A DNA stretch of 7,845 bases from an uncultured Candidatus Midichloriaceae bacterium (GTDB taxonomy: Bacteria > Pseudomonadota > Alphaproteobacteria > Rickettsiales > Midichloriaceae): NCBI GenBank assembly GCA_905479795.1, contig CAJQNX010000100.1, positions 1-7,845 of the forward strand. The letters run 5' to 3'. This document shows, piece after piece, positions 1 through 6,059 of this stretch; the stretch's first letter is position 1, and the number at the start of each line of letters is the position of its first letter. The notes under the pieces were generated by a model, which worked only from the letters and a program-made list of their open reading frames with translations, ran no database searches and had not been told where the DNA came from. A program made the translations under genes and the position numbers.

Positions 1-1
1 T

Positions 2-478
2 GGAGAAATAACATTGCCTGCAAATGAGCCAGGTTCTTCGATTATGCCAGGTAAGGTAAATCCAACGCAATGTGAAGCAATAACAATGGTAGCGGCACAA
101 GTGATGGGAAATCATACTACCATAACAATTGCAGGGTCTAATGGACATTTTGAACTAAATGTATTTAGGCCAGTTATAATTTATAATTTTTTGCAATCCG
201 TACAGTTATTAGCTAATGTATTAACTAGCTTTACTAATAATTGCTTAATGGGAATAGAGGTTAATCATGAAAAAATTGATAAATTGCTCCATGAATCGTT
301 AATGTTAGTGACTGCACTTAATCCTCACATTGGATATGATAATGCTGCAAAAATAGCCAAAAATGCGTATGAAAAAAACATAACTCTTAAAGAATCTGGG
401 GTATCACTTGGATTAGTATCTGAAGAAGACTTTGATAAGTGGGTTAAACCTGAGGAAATGGTAAAGCTAAAGGATTAG
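2..478 (+). CDS. fumC: Fumarate hydratase class II, C-terminal part (5' end outside window)
   Basis: Fumarase C interconverts fumarate and L-malate in the citric acid cycle, as a cytosolic homotetramer. The frame is open from base 2. It begins in the family's signature loop, GSSIMPGKVNPTQCEA, which carries the catalytic serine and the Lys and Asn that contact substrate in class II fumarases. The helical segment with GSNGHFELNVFRPV follows, then the small C-terminal domain ending in EEMVKLKD. About 158 residues are present; the family is near 460, so roughly two thirds lie upstream of the window. The methionine-like TTG at 14 is internal and is not a start. The spacing to nth is only 9 bases, which suggests co-transcription. 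The related aspartase and argininosuccinate lyase families share the loop, but the C-terminal sequence is fumarase-like. The call is secure. Confidence 0.95.
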   Translation, partial: GEITLPANEPGSSIMPGKVNPTQCEAITMVAAQVMGNHTTITIAGSNGHFELNVFRPVIIYNFLQSVQLLANVLTSFTNNCLMGIEVNHEKIDKLLHESLMLVTALNPHIGYDNAAKIAKNAYEKNITLKESGVSLGLVSEEDFDKWVKPEEMVKLKD

Positions 479-487
479 TATGTATAT

Positions 488-1117
488 ATGCAAAGAAAAA
501 ATGTTGATGAAATTTTTAAAAAGCTAAGTGAACAAAGTCCCACTCCAAAAATTGAATTAGAGTATCATAATAACTTTACGCTATTTGTCGCAGTAGTTTT
601 ATCAGCTCAATCAACAGATAAAGGCGTGAATAAGGCAACACCAGTATTGTTTGAAATTGCAGATGATCCATATAAAATGCTGTTGTTAGGGGAGAGTAAG
701 TTGAAGGAACATATCAAGAGTATTGGGCTATATAATTCAAAAGCAAAAAATATTATAAATTCCTGTAAAATTATGGTTGATGAATATAATAACCAACTTC
801 CAGATAATTTTGAGGACCTTTTAAAGTTACCTGGAGTTGGTAGAAAAAGTGCTAACGTATTACTTAATTCACTTTTTAATGAATCAACTATTGCTGTAGA
901 TACACATGTTTTTAGAGTTAGTAATCGACTGGGATTATGCAAAACTAAAACACCAGATGCTACAGAATTTGCATTGAATGAAAAAATATCAGATAAGTGG
1001 AAAAAATATGCACATCACTGGTTGGTTTTACATGGTAGGTATATTTGTAAAGCAAGAAAGCCTTTGTGTTCGGAATGTGTAATATACCATTTATGCGAAT
1101 TTAAGGATAAAAATTAA
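488..1117 (+). CDS. nth: Endonuclease III, DNA glycosylase/AP lyase
   Basis: Endonuclease III removes oxidised pyrimidines from DNA and nicks the abasic site by beta-elimination, starting base excision repair. The 209 residues match the family length. The helix-hairpin-helix is at about 114-122 (LPGVGRKSA) and contains the catalytic Lys120. The catalytic Asp138 lies in VDTHVFRV, and LSAQSTD around 39-45 is the conserved DNA-contacting segment. The C-terminal 4Fe-4S loop is complete: Cys187-X6-Cys194-X2-Cys197-X5-Cys203. The ATG at 488 is preceded by AAGGA about 13 bases upstream, a long and weak Shine-Dalgarno spacing. The ATG at 480 is out of frame. MutY is ruled out by the Lys at position 120 and the lack of its C-terminal domain. 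The gene sits 9 bases after fumC and is probably translated from the same mRNA. Confidence 0.96.
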   Translation: MQRKNVDEIFKKLSEQSPTPKIELEYHNNFTLFVAVVLSAQSTDKGVNKATPVLFEIADDPYKMLLLGESKLKEHIKSIGLYNSKAKNIINSCKIMVDEYNNQLPDNFEDLLKLPGVGRKSANVLLNSLFNESTIAVDTHVFRVSNRLGLCKTKTPDATEFALNEKISDKWKKYAHHWLVLHGRYICKARKPLCSECVIYHLCEFKDKN

Positions 1118-1190
1118 TTTTATACTTTTTATAATTAATAGTGATAAAAAATTTGAGTTACGTATAACGCGTGTAAGTTTATTTATGTCT

Positions 1191-1220
1191 GGGGGGGATA
1201 AAATATTTAATTATTTTATC
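1191..1220. repeat. G7 tract joined to a 9-bp AT hairpin after nth
   Basis: Seven consecutive G (1191-1197) run directly into a perfect inverted repeat. The arms are gataaaata (1197-1205) and tattttatc (1212-1220), with a 6-base loop. It lies about 75 bases after the nth stop and could act as a weak transcription end or processing site. There is no clean U-run after the stem, so it is not a textbook Rho-independent terminator. The G-run is conspicuous in such AT-rich DNA. Confidence 0.45.
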
Positions 1221-1606
1221 AAACAATAATTGCATATTTTGATCAAGAAAATAATAATGTTATACAATATAAAGAGTGTGATTTTAATGAAATAAAGGAC
1301 AGCAATTATTACTATAATATTTTCACTAATCCACTTGTTATAATAGAGGAAAGGGCTGGTGTGCAAACAAAAGAAAGTATGTTGAAAAAATTTTTTAGTA
1401 TGTCGAAAATTAAGCATATGTTTGGAAAATATGTTGTTAAGCATTCTGATGAAGTTTTTAAACTGGATGTTGTGCTAAATAATGCAAGTGATTACTATGA
1501 TAGTGACAGTGTGAAATTACTTATAGATGGTGTTTATCTTAAAATGGATATATTTAATAAAATACAAGGATGTAGGTTTTGGTTAATGGTCAGGGATGGC
1601 ATTTGA
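1211..1606 (+). pseudogene. Unidentified open-frame fragment, probably a decayed gene
   Basis: The frame is open from 1211 (after TAA 1208-1210) to TGA 1604-1606. A GTG at 1361 follows a plausible Shine-Dalgarno (GAGGAAAGG around 1346-1354) and would give an 81-residue product. The residues upstream of that GTG are also protein-like, for example QENNNVIQYKECDF and NPLVIIEERAG, which suggests that the true start is lost. The segment KLDVVLNNASDYYDSDSVKLLIDGVYLKMDI has the alternating pattern of beta strands. I do not recognise the family. The frame ends exactly where a second frame (from 1596) takes over with sequence resembling the phytase-like family. The two may be parts of one broken gene or two unrelated remnants. 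A short expressed protein from GTG 1361 cannot be excluded. Confidence 0.4.
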
Positions 1607-1895
1607 TATTAATCTAGAAGGAAATGGTAATGTTGCTGAAAATTATGAAATAGATATTAAATACGTTAAGTAACAGAAATTGAAAGTGCCCAAGTTAAAG
1701 GGAGAAGTATGATACATATTGATAACGGAGAGTATTTTTGATAAATATGGGTATGTTGATAATTTTGAATCCATAGCAGTAAAAGAAGGTAATAATTCAA
1801 CTTCAATATATATGTTAACGAATGATAATAGAGCGCCCTTTGAGAGAAGCGTGCTTTTAGAATTGGAAATTATTAATAATGATTTTGATTATTAA
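1596..1895 (+). pseudogene. Frameshifted remnant of a phytase-like esterase family protein (C-terminus)
   Basis: Three short segments in alternating frames read as one protein end. MAFDINLEGNGNV...IDIKYVK is at 1596-1673 in frame 3. VTEIESAQVKGRSMIHIDN is at about 1670-1741 in frame 2. DKYGYVDNFESIAVKEG with NSTSIYMLTNDNRAPFERS is at 1740-1895 in frame 3 and ends LLELEI...DY. The last piece fits the C-terminal pattern of the 'esterase-like activity of phytase' family (PF13449): an Asp-Asn-Phe-Glu-Gly-Ile-Ala motif, then a Ser-Asp-Asp-Asn motif, then a hydrophobic final strand. Here Gly is replaced by Ser in the first motif and SDDN is changed to TNDN. At least two frameshifts separate the segments and most of the propeller is missing, so no functional product is expected. 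The family assignment comes from remembered motifs, not from a search. Confidence 0.45.
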
Positions 1896-1900
1896 ATAGT

Positions 1901-1956
1901 TATAGCTTGCTTAAAACTCTTTAATTTAATATTTTAAGTATCAATTTAAGGCTATA
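1901..1956. repeat. Nested imperfect inverted repeats before the oxidoreductase gene
   Basis: The outer arms are tatagc (1901-1906) and gctata (1951-1956). The inner arms are cttaaaa (1910-1916) and ttttaag (1932-1938). The arms are short and AT-rich, and the unpaired parts are long. This could be a weak terminator of the decayed gene upstream or a chance fold in AT-rich DNA. It ends 8 bases before the ATG at 1965, so a folded mRNA could affect initiation there. Confidence 0.2.
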
Positions 1957-1964
1957 GATTGTTT

Positions 1965-2822
1965 ATGACAATAAAAATAAAAGTTCATGCAATTGGTGTT
2001 AACAGAGCCGATATATTGCAATTAGAAGGCAAGTATCCTTCGCCGGACGGCAATAAAATTCCTGGTCTGGAAGTTTCAGGTATTAGAATAGATACAGGTG
2101 AAAGGGTGTTTGCTTTATTGACATCTGGCGGCTATAGCAAAGAAGTTGAGGCTGATGAGGGTTTAGTACACACGATACCAGCTGAAATTGATTATACACA
2201 TGCTGCTGCAATTCCTGAGGCTATGGTAACTACATGGTTGAATCTATATAAACTAGGTAATGTTAAAAATTGCTCTAATATTTTAATTCATGGTGGTGCC
2301 AGTGGTATTTGCTCAATGATGATACAATTTGCATTAAATGAGGGTAAGAGAGTTTTTACTACTTCAAGGGATATCAAAAAATTAGAATATTTAAAAAATT
2401 TTAATAATTGTGAAAGGCTAACTTTTGAACAATTTAAAGATAATATTAGTATTAGCGGTTTGAAAGTGGATTTAATAATAGATATTTTGGGTGGAAAGTA
2501 TCTAGAGCAAAATTTGAGCATATTGGATAAGTATGGGAAACTTATCTTATTTGCTATAATGGACGGTAAAATATCAGAAATAAACATTGCAAGAATTTTG
2601 ATGAAAAATTTGAGTATTTTTGGCTCTACTTTACGTAGTAAAGCGACAGAGGAAAAGGTATCATTATTTAAAGAAGCCTGTGAAAATTTACTTCCAAGTA
2701 TTATAAAAGGAGTAGTGAAGCCAAAAATTAGCAAGGTATATAAATTTAGTGAATTTGAAAAAGCACATCAATTATTAAAATCTGGTGATAATATTGGTAA
2801 AATAATCTTAATGATGGATTGA
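1965..2822 (+). CDS. Quinone oxidoreductase-like MDR protein (PIG3/QOR type), 5'-truncated
   Basis: This is a zinc-free medium-chain dehydrogenase/reductase of the NAD(P)H:quinone oxidoreductase group, expected to be a soluble reductase. From the ATG at 1965 it has 285 residues; relatives have about 320-330. The signature GVNRADILQLEGKYP appears already at residues 11-25. The family normally has about 25 residues (MKAI...GEVL) before the strand that opens here, so the N-terminal part of the GroES-like domain is missing. AAAIPEAMVTTWLNL (about 81-95) is the typical linker into the Rossmann domain. The nucleotide loop reads HGGASGIC (109-116), with Cys in place of the last Gly. The segment between GLEVSG and GERVFALL is about 12 residues shorter than usual. 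TTG 1959 would add only two residues; a stop at 1947-1949 blocks further extension. Either the protein is shortened but kept, or the gene is decaying. The family call is firm; activity is doubtful. Confidence 0.8.
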   Translation: MTIKIKVHAIGVNRADILQLEGKYPSPDGNKIPGLEVSGIRIDTGERVFALLTSGGYSKEVEADEGLVHTIPAEIDYTHAAAIPEAMVTTWLNLYKLGNVKNCSNILIHGGASGICSMMIQFALNEGKRVFTTSRDIKKLEYLKNFNNCERLTFEQFKDNISISGLKVDLIIDILGGKYLEQNLSILDKYGKLILFAIMDGKISEINIARILMKNLSIFGSTLRSKATEEKVSLFKEACENLLPSIIKGVVKPKISKVYKFSEFEKAHQLLKSGDNIGKIILMMD

Positions 2823-2896
2823 TGCCTAGTTAGATGTTAGTTATTCTACCAAGAGTGGTGATAATTGAAATAAAACAACCACGTGAATTTAAAAAT

Positions 2897-2925
2897 TTTA
2901 CTTTTATAATTAAAGATGTTATATT
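2897..2925 (+). promoter_or_regulatory. Candidate sigma70-type promoter of carD
   Basis: TTTACT (2897-2902) and TATATT (2920-2925) are spaced by 17 bases, upstream of the carD ATG at 2956. A consensus -10 TATAAT at 2905-2910 lies between them but has no fitting -35. The expected start point near 2932 leaves a leader of about 24 bases. The prediction rests only on sequence pattern in AT-rich DNA. Confidence 0.45.
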
Positions 2926-2955
2926 GTCCGTACAAAAACTTATAGGTTAGCTAGT

Positions 2956-3450
2956 ATGTCTAAACAATATAGTTTTCAAGTTGGAGACTCTGTGGTATAT
3001 CCTACTCATGGAGTTGGTAAAATTTCTGCTGAAGAAAATGATATCTATGGTGATGTTGAAGTAAAAGTTTATGTGATTACTTTTGAAAGCAATGACATGA
3101 CTTTACGAATACCAAAACTAAGAGCTAGTAAAGCTGGTCTTAGACCACTTTGTTCAAGTGAATTTTTGGATAAAGCTTTAGATGTTCTCTCAGGAAAGAA
3201 AATCAAGCTTCATAAAGGTATGTGGAGTAAAAGAGTTCAGCAATATGAAAGTAAAATAAATTCTGGTGACATTATTGCTATAGCGGAAGTCATTAAAGAA
3301 CTGCATAGCAATGTTGAAAAATCGGAAAGATCTTATAGTGAAAAAATTATTTATAATGATGCACTGGAAAGGCTAGCTGGTGAATATGCTGCTACTTGCA
3401 AAGTTCAAATCAATGAAGCTCTTACCAAAATCAATGATAAGTTGAATTAA
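2956..3450 (+). CDS. carD: CarD/CdnL family RNA polymerase-binding transcription factor
   Basis: CarD-type proteins bind the RNA polymerase beta subunit and stabilise the open promoter complex, with broad effects on housekeeping and rRNA promoters. The 164 residues have the usual two parts. The N-terminal Tudor-like polymerase-interaction domain covers about 7-65, with FQVGDSVVYPTHGVGKI and the strand YVITFESNDMTLRIP. The C-terminal helical domain includes MWSKR at 89-93; Trp90 corresponds to the tryptophan that wedges into the minor groove in characterised CarD proteins. The C-terminal helices (QYESKINSGD, SYSEKIIYNDALERLAGEYA) match the alphaproteobacterial subgroup. The ATG at 2956 is preceded only by a weak AGG about 10 bases upstream. 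The gene appears to be a single-gene transcript that converges on acpS. TRCF helicases share the N-terminal domain but are far larger. Confidence 0.94.
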   Translation: MSKQYSFQVGDSVVYPTHGVGKISAEENDIYGDVEVKVYVITFESNDMTLRIPKLRASKAGLRPLCSSEFLDKALDVLSGKKIKLHKGMWSKRVQQYESKINSGDIIAIAEVIKELHSNVEKSERSYSEKIIYNDALERLAGEYAATCKVQINEALTKINDKLN

Positions 3451-3598
3451 TAATCATTTAACGGAAGCAAAAGCATAAAAATACTTCAGAGTATATATGC
3501 ATGCAAGAACTACAATGCAAAAAAAGACTCAAGATTAAATAACTGAGCGCATAAATGACATAGCAACTCTACTAAAGCAACATATTTATTACAATGGT

Positions 3599-3619
3599 AT
3601 ATTGTCTTTTTGACAATAT
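3599..3619. terminator. 8-bp hairpin, possible bidirectional terminator between carD and acpS
   Basis: The arms atattgtc (3599-3606) and gacaatat (3612-3619) are perfectly complementary around a TTTTT loop. The stem is AT-rich and lacks a strong U-run on either side, so termination strength would be low. The location between convergent genes fits a shared transcription end. Confidence 0.4.
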
Positions 3620-3652
3620 TTACAATTAATTGTTTTCATATTTCCTTCCCTT

Positions 3653-3668
3653 AAGGTTTTACCTTTTT
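3653..3668 (+). terminator. Small hairpin followed by T-run
   Basis: AAGGT (3653-3657) pairs with ACCTT (3661-3665) across a TTT loop. The T-run covers 3664-3668, partly inside the stem. A stem of 5 bp is marginal for intrinsic termination. It is listed because it lies in the carD-acpS convergent spacer. Confidence 0.25.
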
Positions 3669-3721
3669 ACTTTGTATTATTTCCCTTTATCTTGTTCTCT
3701 CTTTTTTCAAACACTCCCTTT

Positions 3722-4081
3722 CTAGATTCTCTCTAGTACTACATATGATACTGCATATTGAATTTCATCTGAAATTGATAAAAAGGCCTTAATATTTTTA
3801 TTTTGCAAAGGGTGTTTGTTAAAATAAGGAGCACCATTTTTATCATTTAATATCTCAATATCTTTAAAGCTAACTTTTTTTCCTATTCCATACCCAGTTG
3901 CTTTAGCGTAAGCCTCCTTGGCGGAAAATCTTTTAGCATAATAAGAGTTATTCTTTGTCAATTTACTTAAATTTATTTCCTGATCAGTGAATATTCTACT
4001 TAAAAATTTATCATTGTATCTATCTACAATAGACTGGATCCTTCTGACGTCCACAATATCACAACCAATGCCAAAAATCAT
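3722..4081 (-). CDS. acpS: Holo-[acyl-carrier-protein] synthase
   Basis: AcpS transfers 4'-phosphopantetheine from coenzyme A to a serine of acyl carrier protein, making holo-ACP for fatty acid synthesis. The 119 residues match the family length. The N-terminal motif IGCDIVDVRRI has the Mg-binding Asp8. The second motif, RFSAKEAYAKATG (51-63), has Glu56 as the other metal ligand. The C-terminal strand LSISDEIQYAVSYVV is in the usual place, with Asp where many family members have His (SISHE). The ATG at 4081 gives the standard family N-terminus. It follows the aspS stop by 16 bases on the same strand, so the two genes are probably one transcript. No convincing Shine-Dalgarno is visible in that gap. 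Larger Sfp-type phosphopantetheinyl transferases are excluded by size and motif. Confidence 0.96.
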   Translation of the reverse strand: MIFGIGCDIVDVRRIQSIVDRYNDKFLSRIFTDQEINLSKLTKNNSYYAKRFSAKEAYAKATGYGIGKKVSFKDIEILNDKNGAPYFNKHPLQNKNIKAFLSISDEIQYAVSYVVLERI

Positions 4082-4097
4082 TAAACAACTAAATTTA

Positions 4098-5912
4098 TTA
4101 TTTCGATTTTTTTAAAACCGATAACCCTAACTCTGAAAGCAATTTTTTATCAATTTCAGCTGGAGCTCCCATCAATAAATCTTGTGCATTTTGATTAAGT
4201 GGAAAGGCAATAACCTCTCTGATGTTTGGCTCATTAGCAAGTAACATTATCATTCTATCAACACCCGGGGCAATACCTCCATGGGGAGGAGTGCCAAATT
4301 TTAATGCTTTTACCATTGCAGGAAATGATTTATCTACCTGATCACTGCTATATCCTGCATTTTCAAATGCTTTATACATTATTGGTAATTGATGATTTCT
4401 TATGGCACCACTTGATAATTCTATACCATTGCAAATAATATCATATTGATATGCTTTAATATTTAATTTTTCCTCTACAGTGTTTGCTTTGCTTAAAACC
4501 TCTAAACCACCTTGAGGCATTGAAAAAGGATTATGAAAGAAATCTAATTTCTTTTTATCTTCATCCCATTCATAAAACGGATAATCAACTATCCAGCAAA
4601 AATTAAACTCTTTTTCTTTAATTAACCCCAAATCATTGCCAAGCTTATTTCTGATTTTCCCTGCATTTGCTGCAGCAATTTTCTCAATATCACAAGCAAA
4701 AAAGACTGAATCCCCAGCTTCTAAGTTACAAATATGCTTAAGTTGATTAAATTTTTCGTTATTCAAAAATTTTGCTATTGGTCCCTTACCATTTCCATTT
4801 TCATCAATAATAATATAAGCCAGACCTTTTGCTTTTAGCTCAGATTGAGCATAAGCAATCATTTTATCATAAAAGCCTCTACTTAAATCACCACATTTAT
4901 GAATTGGTATTGCTCTTATTACACTACCTTTTGCAATTGCATTGTTAAATATACTAAAATCTGATCCTTTAAAAACATCCGTAGCATCTGTAATTACTAT
5001 AGGATTTCTTAAATCAGGTTTGTCTGTACCATATTTTAAAATTGCTTCTTCATATGATATTTTTTTAAAAGGAGAAGTGGAAATTTCCCAATTAGAGAAT
5101 TTTTTAAATGTATTTGCTAATACCACCTCTACTACAGAAAATATATCTTCTTGCGTCACGAAAGACATCTCAATATCAAGTTGATAAAATTCTCCAGGCG
5201 CTCTATCAGCCCTTGCATCTTCATCCCTAAAGCATGGTGCAATTTGAAAATATTTATCAAACCCAGAAATCATATACAATTGTTTAAATTGTTGTGGAGC
5301 TTGCGGAAGAGCATAAAAATTCCCAGGATTTAACCTGCTTGGCACCAAAAAGTCTCTAGCTCCTTCCGGAGAACTTGCTGTTAAAATTGGAGTTTGGTAT
5401 TCCGAAAAGCCTTGCTCCCACATTTCATTTCGTAAAAACTTTATAACATCACTTCTTAATTTAATATTGTTATGCATTTTTTCCTTTCTTAAATCAAGAA
5501 AGCGATATTTCAATCTTAAATCTTCAGGAAAGGGTTGGGTAGAATTTACATTGATTGGTAGCACTTCTGCTTCAGATTCAATAATATATTTCTCAACAAC
5601 AATTTCAATTTCACCGGTAGCCATTTCATTGTTAATTGTCTCATCTGACCTTTTGACAACCCTACCTTCCACTGTTACAACACTTTCATAACTTAAAGAT
5701 GCTATTTTATCAAAATCTTCTTTAGGTATGGTATGAATCCTATCATCTTGATCAGAAGTAACTAATTGAACGATACCAAAATGGTCTCTTAAATCTATAA
5801 AATACACTCCACCATGATCTCTTTTTCTGCGTATCCAACCAGAAACCTTTACTAATTTTCCAATATCATGAGAGTTCAAATCACCGCATCTATGTGTTCT
5901 AAATCTATGCAC
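4098..5912 (-). CDS. aspS: Aspartyl-tRNA synthetase, bacterial type, probably non-discriminating (Asp/Asn)
   Basis: This class II synthetase charges tRNA-Asp with aspartate. Numbering is from GTG 5912, giving 604 residues. The anticodon-binding OB fold (about 1-120) includes WIRRKRDHGG and FIDLRD. SSPEGARDFLVPSR is the flipping-loop region and LPQAPQQFKQL an active-site segment. Motif 2, FRDEDARADR, is at about 228-237. The bacterial GAD insertion covers roughly 280-415. Motif 3, GGIAPGVDRM, is near 545-554. His33 in RDHGG, and Glu at the position of an E. coli OB-fold lysine, fit non-discriminating enzymes that also charge tRNA-Asn; this is inferred from published specificity mutants. The frame extends to GTG 5948 (616 residues), but family members begin at the segment VHRFRTHRCG, and the best promoter overlaps GTG 5948, so I prefer GTG 5912. 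Neither start has a Shine-Dalgarno. The gene is first in an operon with acpS. Confidence 0.95.
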   Translation of the reverse strand: MHRFRTHRCGDLNSHDIGKLVKVSGWIRRKRDHGGVYFIDLRDHFGIVQLVTSDQDDRIHTIPKEDFDKIASLSYESVVTVEGRVVKRSDETINNEMATGEIEIVVEKYIIESEAEVLPINVNSTQPFPEDLRLKYRFLDLRKEKMHNNIKLRSDVIKFLRNEMWEQGFSEYQTPILTASSPEGARDFLVPSRLNPGNFYALPQAPQQFKQLYMISGFDKYFQIAPCFRDEDARADRAPGEFYQLDIEMSFVTQEDIFSVVEVVLANTFKKFSNWEISTSPFKKISYEEAILKYGTDKPDLRNPIVITDATDVFKGSDFSIFNNAIAKGSVIRAIPIHKCGDLSRGFYDKMIAYAQSELKAKGLAYIIIDENGNGKGPIAKFLNNEKFNQLKHICNLEAGDSVFFACDIEKIAAANAGKIRNKLGNDLGLIKEKEFNFCWIVDYPFYEWDEDKKKLDFFHNPFSMPQGGLEVLSKANTVEEKLNIKAYQYDIICNGIELSSGAIRNHQLPIMYKAFENAGYSSDQVDKSFPAMVKALKFGTPPHGGIAPGVDRMIMLLANEPNIREVIAFPLNQNAQDLLMGAPAEIDKKLLSELGLSVLKKSK

Positions 5913-5939
5913 TTTACAATACTTATTTTTGTTTTTTGA

Positions 5940-5968
5940 ACAATACACTATTTAATATTTTTTGACAA
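5940..5968 (-). promoter_or_regulatory. Candidate promoter of the aspS-acpS operon
   Basis: Read on the minus strand, TTGTCA (5963-5968) and TATTGT (5940-5945) are separated by 17 bases, with 5/6 and 4/6 matches to consensus. Transcription would begin near 5933, downstream of GTG 5948 and upstream of GTG 5912. This supports the shorter aspS start and a leader of about 20 bases. Other weak combinations exist in this AT-rich spacer. Confidence 0.4.
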
Positions 5969-6003
5969 TTATCAATTTATTTTAATGTGTACATTGCTTA
6001 TTA

Positions 6004-6020
6004 TATGATAAATTTATAGT
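6004..6020 (+). promoter_or_regulatory. Possible -10 elements for the SDR gene
   Basis: TATGAT (6004-6009) and TATAGT (6015-6020) each match the -10 consensus at 5/6 in the divergent spacer before the ATG at 6060. TTGCTT (5994-5999) is a possible -35 for the second, at a short 15-base spacing. The evidence is weak; only the divergent layout makes a promoter here expected. Confidence 0.25.
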
Positions 6021-6059
6021 GTGAAGATACGAAGAAATATGTAATTTAAAAAACCAATA

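Larger units (their letters stand above)
3451..3721. other. Spacer between convergent carD and acpS
   Basis: This 271-base non-coding gap separates genes that converge. It contains two small stem-loops (listed separately) and the palindrome ACAATTAATTGT at 3622-3633. The stretch from about 3631 to 3723 is pyrimidine-rich on the + strand, so any read-through transcript from aspS-acpS would be purine-rich here. No open frame with recognisable similarity was found. Confidence 0.6.

Noticed and set aside
607..942. 111-codon minus-strand ORF inside nth
   Set aside because: It lies antisense to a fully conserved nth gene and its product has no recognisable features; it is a shadow frame.
1211..1444. 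77-codon minus-strand ORF after nth
   Set aside because: The product is low-complexity Ile/Phe/Lys-rich sequence expected by chance in AT-rich DNA, and the opposite strand reads more like a protein.
2288..2734. 148-codon minus-strand ORF inside the oxidoreductase gene
   Set aside because: It is antisense to clear MDR family sequence. The hydrophobic composition is what AT-rich complementary codons produce.
2905..2910. TATAAT as the -10 box of carD
   Set aside because: No acceptable -35 lies 15-19 bases upstream, whereas TATATT at 2920-2925 pairs with TTTACT at 17 bases.
3480..3560. Possible tRNA or small RNA around the TATATGCATGCA stretch
   Set aside because: No cloverleaf arms, TTC loop or stable stem could be traced; it is a short self-complementary AT-rich run.
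4942..5691. Three plus-strand ORFs within aspS
   Set aside because: All are antisense to conserved AspRS domains and have no family resemblance.
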